Below are positions 5,055 to 6,958 of a DNA stretch of 6,958 bases, one piece after another; within the stretch, counting starts at the first letter, position 1, and each line of letters starts with the position of its first letter. The notes beneath the pieces were generated by a model. The model was given only the letters and a program-made list of their open reading frames with translations. It was not told where the DNA came from and searched no databases. Location: NCBI GenBank assembly GCA_026392555.1, contig JAPLBW010000208.1:1-6958 (forward strand), written 5' to 3'. A program made the translations under genes and the position numbers. Origin of the DNA: Actinomycetota bacterium (lineage in GTDB: Bacteria; Actinomycetota; Actinomycetes; UBA12327).

Positions 5055-6561
5055 GGCGCACGATGTTGCGTCCATCAGGGCCGTTGAGGCGGCTCTGATG
5101 CATTCCCTGCCGGCTGGAATGTTGATGGAGCGTGCGGCCACTGGTTTAGTGTCCGCTGTTGTTGATGTCGGTGGCGGTGCCTATGGGTTGCGTGTTGTCC
5201 TGCTGGTGGGAAGCGGAGATAACGGTGGGGACGCGCTGCTGGCTGGCTCGCACTTAGCAACACGTGGGGCGCGAGTCGACGCGGTGTTGTTGGGGACCAG
5301 TACTCATGACCACCTTGATGCTCTCTTGCTTGCCGGGGGTCGAGTGCATGGCGTGGATGCGTTGGATGGCCTGGAAGATCTCCAGTGGTGGCAAACCGCG
5401 GAAGTAGTCATTGATGGCATCGTGGGGATCGGTGGCGTCGGTGGTTTGCGCGAACCGGCTGCATCAGTTGTCGCCAAGATTCCTGATGAGGCGCTTGTCA
5501 TCGCCGTTGATATGCCGAGCGGAGTCGACGCAGATACCGGCGAGGTCCATGGCGTGGCGTTGCCCGCAGACCTCACCGTGTGCATGGGGACCTATAAAAC
5601 CGGACTGCTCGTTGAACCTGGTTCTGGTTATGCCGGCAAAGTTCACCTCGTGGACATCGGATTGAATCCAACGTTGCCTGAGCCGGTAACTGAAGCCTTG
5701 CAAGTGCGCGATGTCGTCGAAGGGTTACCGATACCGGCCCCCGACAGCGACAAGTTCCGCCGAGGGGTGGTCGGCGTGGTTGCCGGGTCATCGACATTTC
5801 CTGGCGCAGCGGTGCTGTGTGTTGCGGGGGCGATCCGCGCGGGCGCGGGCTACATACGCCTGTTGGCGCCCGCTTCGGTTATTGCCCTTGTCCACGAGGA
5901 GTTCCCTGAAGTCGTTGCGATGCCGCTGCCGGATATCCCCCTTCCAGAAATGGCAGCGCAGATGATGGGGCTGGTTGGACAGGTGCAAAGCTGGGTGATC
6001 GGGCCCGGTGCGGGCACCGACGAGTACTCGATGGCGTTACTGCAGGAAGTGTTGGAGTCTGGAACTCCAGTTCTCATCGATGCTGATGCGTTGACACTGG
6101 TCTCGAAGCAACCGGATTTGGCTGCGTTGATTGCTCACCGGGCGGCGGCCACGTTGATGACTCCCCATGCCGGCGAGCTCGCGCGTTTGCTGGCGGTGGA
6201 GCGCAGCGACGTTGAAGCTCGCCCACTGCATTTTGTGCAAGAAGCCGCAGCTCGGTTTGGTTGCACTGTCTTGTTAAAGGGTCCCGTCACTTTGGTGGCG
6301 CACGCCGGTCGGCCAACACGAGCAAACTCCACGGGAACCTCGTGGCTGGGCACCGCCGGAAGTGGGGATGTCCTGAGCGGTCTAGCCGGCACGTATTTGG
6401 CTGCTGGGCTTGATCCCCTAGAGGCAGGCTCCATGGCCGCCTTTATTCACGGTGTGGCCGGGCAGTTGCTCAGCAAGGGGGAGATCTCTCCATTGCGCTC
6501 TCGGGAACTAGCTGATGCGCTCCCCGACGCCGTGGCTGCCATCCGTGGAAGCCGAACCTGA
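5047..6561 (+). CDS. nnr: Bifunctional NAD(P)HX epimerase/dehydratase (NnrE-NnrD fusion)
   Basis: This enzyme repairs hydrated NADH and NADPH. The N-terminal half epimerises R-NAD(P)HX to the S form, and the C-terminal ribokinase-like half dehydrates S-NAD(P)HX using ADP or ATP. From GTG 5047 the product is 504 residues, similar to other fused forms. YjeF_N part: the start MRRAHDVASIRAVEAALM, the nucleotide loop GSGDNGGD (55-62), DGIVGIGGVGG (123-133), VDMPSGVDADTG (154-165) and GTYKTGLLVEPG. Dehydratase part, from about 235: FPGAAVL (251-257), RAGAGY (264-269), GPGAGTDE (319-326), DADAL, TPHAGE (372-377), LKGP and the catalytic GTAGSGD (435-441). All key motifs are intact. The start at 5047 is preferred over 5011 because family members begin near this residue and the extra residues (RGLPRRWWWP) only mirror acpS in another frame. 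It overlaps acpS by 8 nt. Confidence 0.93.
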   Translation: MRRAHDVASIRAVEAALMHSLPAGMLMERAATGLVSAVVDVGGGAYGLRVVLLVGSGDNGGDALLAGSHLATRGARVDAVLLGTSTHDHLDALLLAGGRVHGVDALDGLEDLQWWQTAEVVIDGIVGIGGVGGLREPAASVVAKIPDEALVIAVDMPSGVDADTGEVHGVALPADLTVCMGTYKTGLLVEPGSGYAGKVHLVDIGLNPTLPEPVTEALQVRDVVEGLPIPAPDSDKFRRGVVGVVAGSSTFPGAAVLCVAGAIRAGAGYIRLLAPASVIALVHEEFPEVVAMPLPDIPLPEMAAQMMGLVGQVQSWVIGPGAGTDEYSMALLQEVLESGTPVLIDADALTLVSKQPDLAALIAHRAAATLMTPHAGELARLLAVERSDVEARPLHFVQEAAARFGCTVLLKGPVTLVAHAGRPTRANSTGTSWLGTAGSGDVLSGLAGTYLAAGLDPLEAGSMAAFIHGVAGQLLSKGEISPLRSRELADALPDAVAAIRGSRT

Positions 6562-6567
6562 AACAAT
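6562..6567 (+). promoter_or_regulatory. Weak -10-like hexamer before alr
   Basis: AACAAT matches TATAAT at four of six positions and ends 6 nt before the alr ATG. No Shine-Dalgarno sequence is visible in the 12-nt gap. It may be a leaderless promoter, but alr may equally be read through from the upstream gene. The match is weak. Confidence 0.2.
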
Positions 6568-6573
6568 GATCAG

Positions 6574-6958
6574 ATGAACACGCCTGTGGGTCGCCCCCGT
6601 GCACAAGCGCGGATTGATCTTGCTGCGTTGCGAAGCAATGTTGAGGTGCTGTGCTCGGCTGCACCAACGGCTCAACTCATGGCCGTGGTCAAAGCCGATG
6701 CTTATGGCCATGGACTGGTCGAGTGCTCTCGTGCAGCGGTGGCAGCTGGTGCGTCGTACCTCGGTGTGGCACTTCCTGAGGAAGCGATCGAACTGCGGGC
6801 CAACGGTATTGATGCGTCAATCCTGGCGTGGTTACTCCAAACCGATTCGCCGGCACAATGGATTGAGCTTGTTGGGCGTGATGTTGATGTGTCGGTGTCG
6901 AGCCTTAAGGGCTTGGAGTGCGCACGCATCGCCGCCACCGAGTCAGGCACGTCAGCAA
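6574..6958 (+). CDS. alr: Alanine racemase, N-terminal part
   Basis: Alanine racemase is a PLP enzyme that makes D-alanine for peptidoglycan. The frame is open from ATG 6574 to the window edge (128 codons plus one base). The protein starts MNTPVGRPRAQARIDLAALRSNV, a normal beginning for the family, followed by LMAVVKADAYGHG. There Lys40 (codon 6691-6693) is the residue that forms the Schiff base with PLP. Further on, ASYLGVALPEEAIELRANGI is the conserved barrel segment seen in alanine racemases. The catalytic tyrosine of the C-terminal domain lies outside the window. It follows the nnr gene by 12 nt and is probably in the same operon. A GTG at 6586 is an alternative start that would remove four residues. 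Confidence 0.95.
   Translation, partial: MNTPVGRPRAQARIDLAALRSNVEVLCSAAPTAQLMAVVKADAYGHGLVECSRAAVAAGASYLGVALPEEAIELRANGIDASILAWLLQTDSPAQWIELVGRDVDVSVSSLKGLECARIAATESGTSA

Overview
The window is about 7 kb of compact, housekeeping bacterial DNA. All genes lie on the + strand, in the order truA (3' end) - rplM - rpsI - glmM - glmS - acpS - nnrE/nnrD fusion - alr (5' end). From memory of the families, this order is typical of Actinomycetota. Other signs point the same way: an S9 protein with a long acidic N-terminal extension, frequent GTG starts, a GlmS close to mycobacterial GlmS, and a fused NAD(P)HX epimerase/dehydratase with the actinobacterial-style GSGDNGGDAL loop. Spot counts of two lines gave about 52 and 60% G+C, lower than most soil actinomycetes. 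A freshwater or marine actinobacterial lineage is possible, but that is inference.

Layout. Bases 1-318 hold the end of truA. Bases 319-426 are a non-coding leader with possible hairpins. Bases 427-870 and 914-1429 are the L13-S9 ribosomal protein pair, followed by a strong 11-bp hairpin (1455-1482) that probably ends that transcript. Bases 1510-2785 are glmM, which is disrupted. Bases 2795-4642 are an intact glmS. Bases 4701-5054 are acpS, overlapping by 8 nt the nnrE-nnrD fusion (5047-6561). After 12 nt, alr begins at 6574 and runs off the window. No stretch longer than about 110 bases lacks a gene. I see no tRNA, rRNA, IS element, CRISPR array, phage gene or defence system.

How the genes fit together. 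GlmS makes glucosamine-6-phosphate and GlmM isomerises it to glucosamine-1-phosphate for UDP-GlcNAc, the entry point to peptidoglycan. Alr makes D-alanine for the same polymer. AcpS activates acyl carrier protein for fatty acid synthesis. NnrE/NnrD repairs damaged NAD(P)H. The first block (truA, rplM, rpsI) serves tRNA modification and the ribosome.

Most notable observation: glmM carries two lesions. One is a perfect 10-bp tandem duplication (2325-2344) that shifts the frame and cuts off the C-terminal domain. The other is an apparent in-frame loss of about 20-22 codons just after the start, removing the FGTDGVRG region. Deleting one 10-bp copy restores a perfect GlmM frame. glmM is normally essential, so this is either a sequencing or assembly error, a recent mutation, a reversible slippage site, or a pseudogene backed by another copy. 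A secondary observation is that glmS, acpS and perhaps alr have -10-like hexamers 6-7 nt before their start codons, as expected for leaderless mRNAs. I found no convincing undescribed system; apart from glmM the region looks ordinary.
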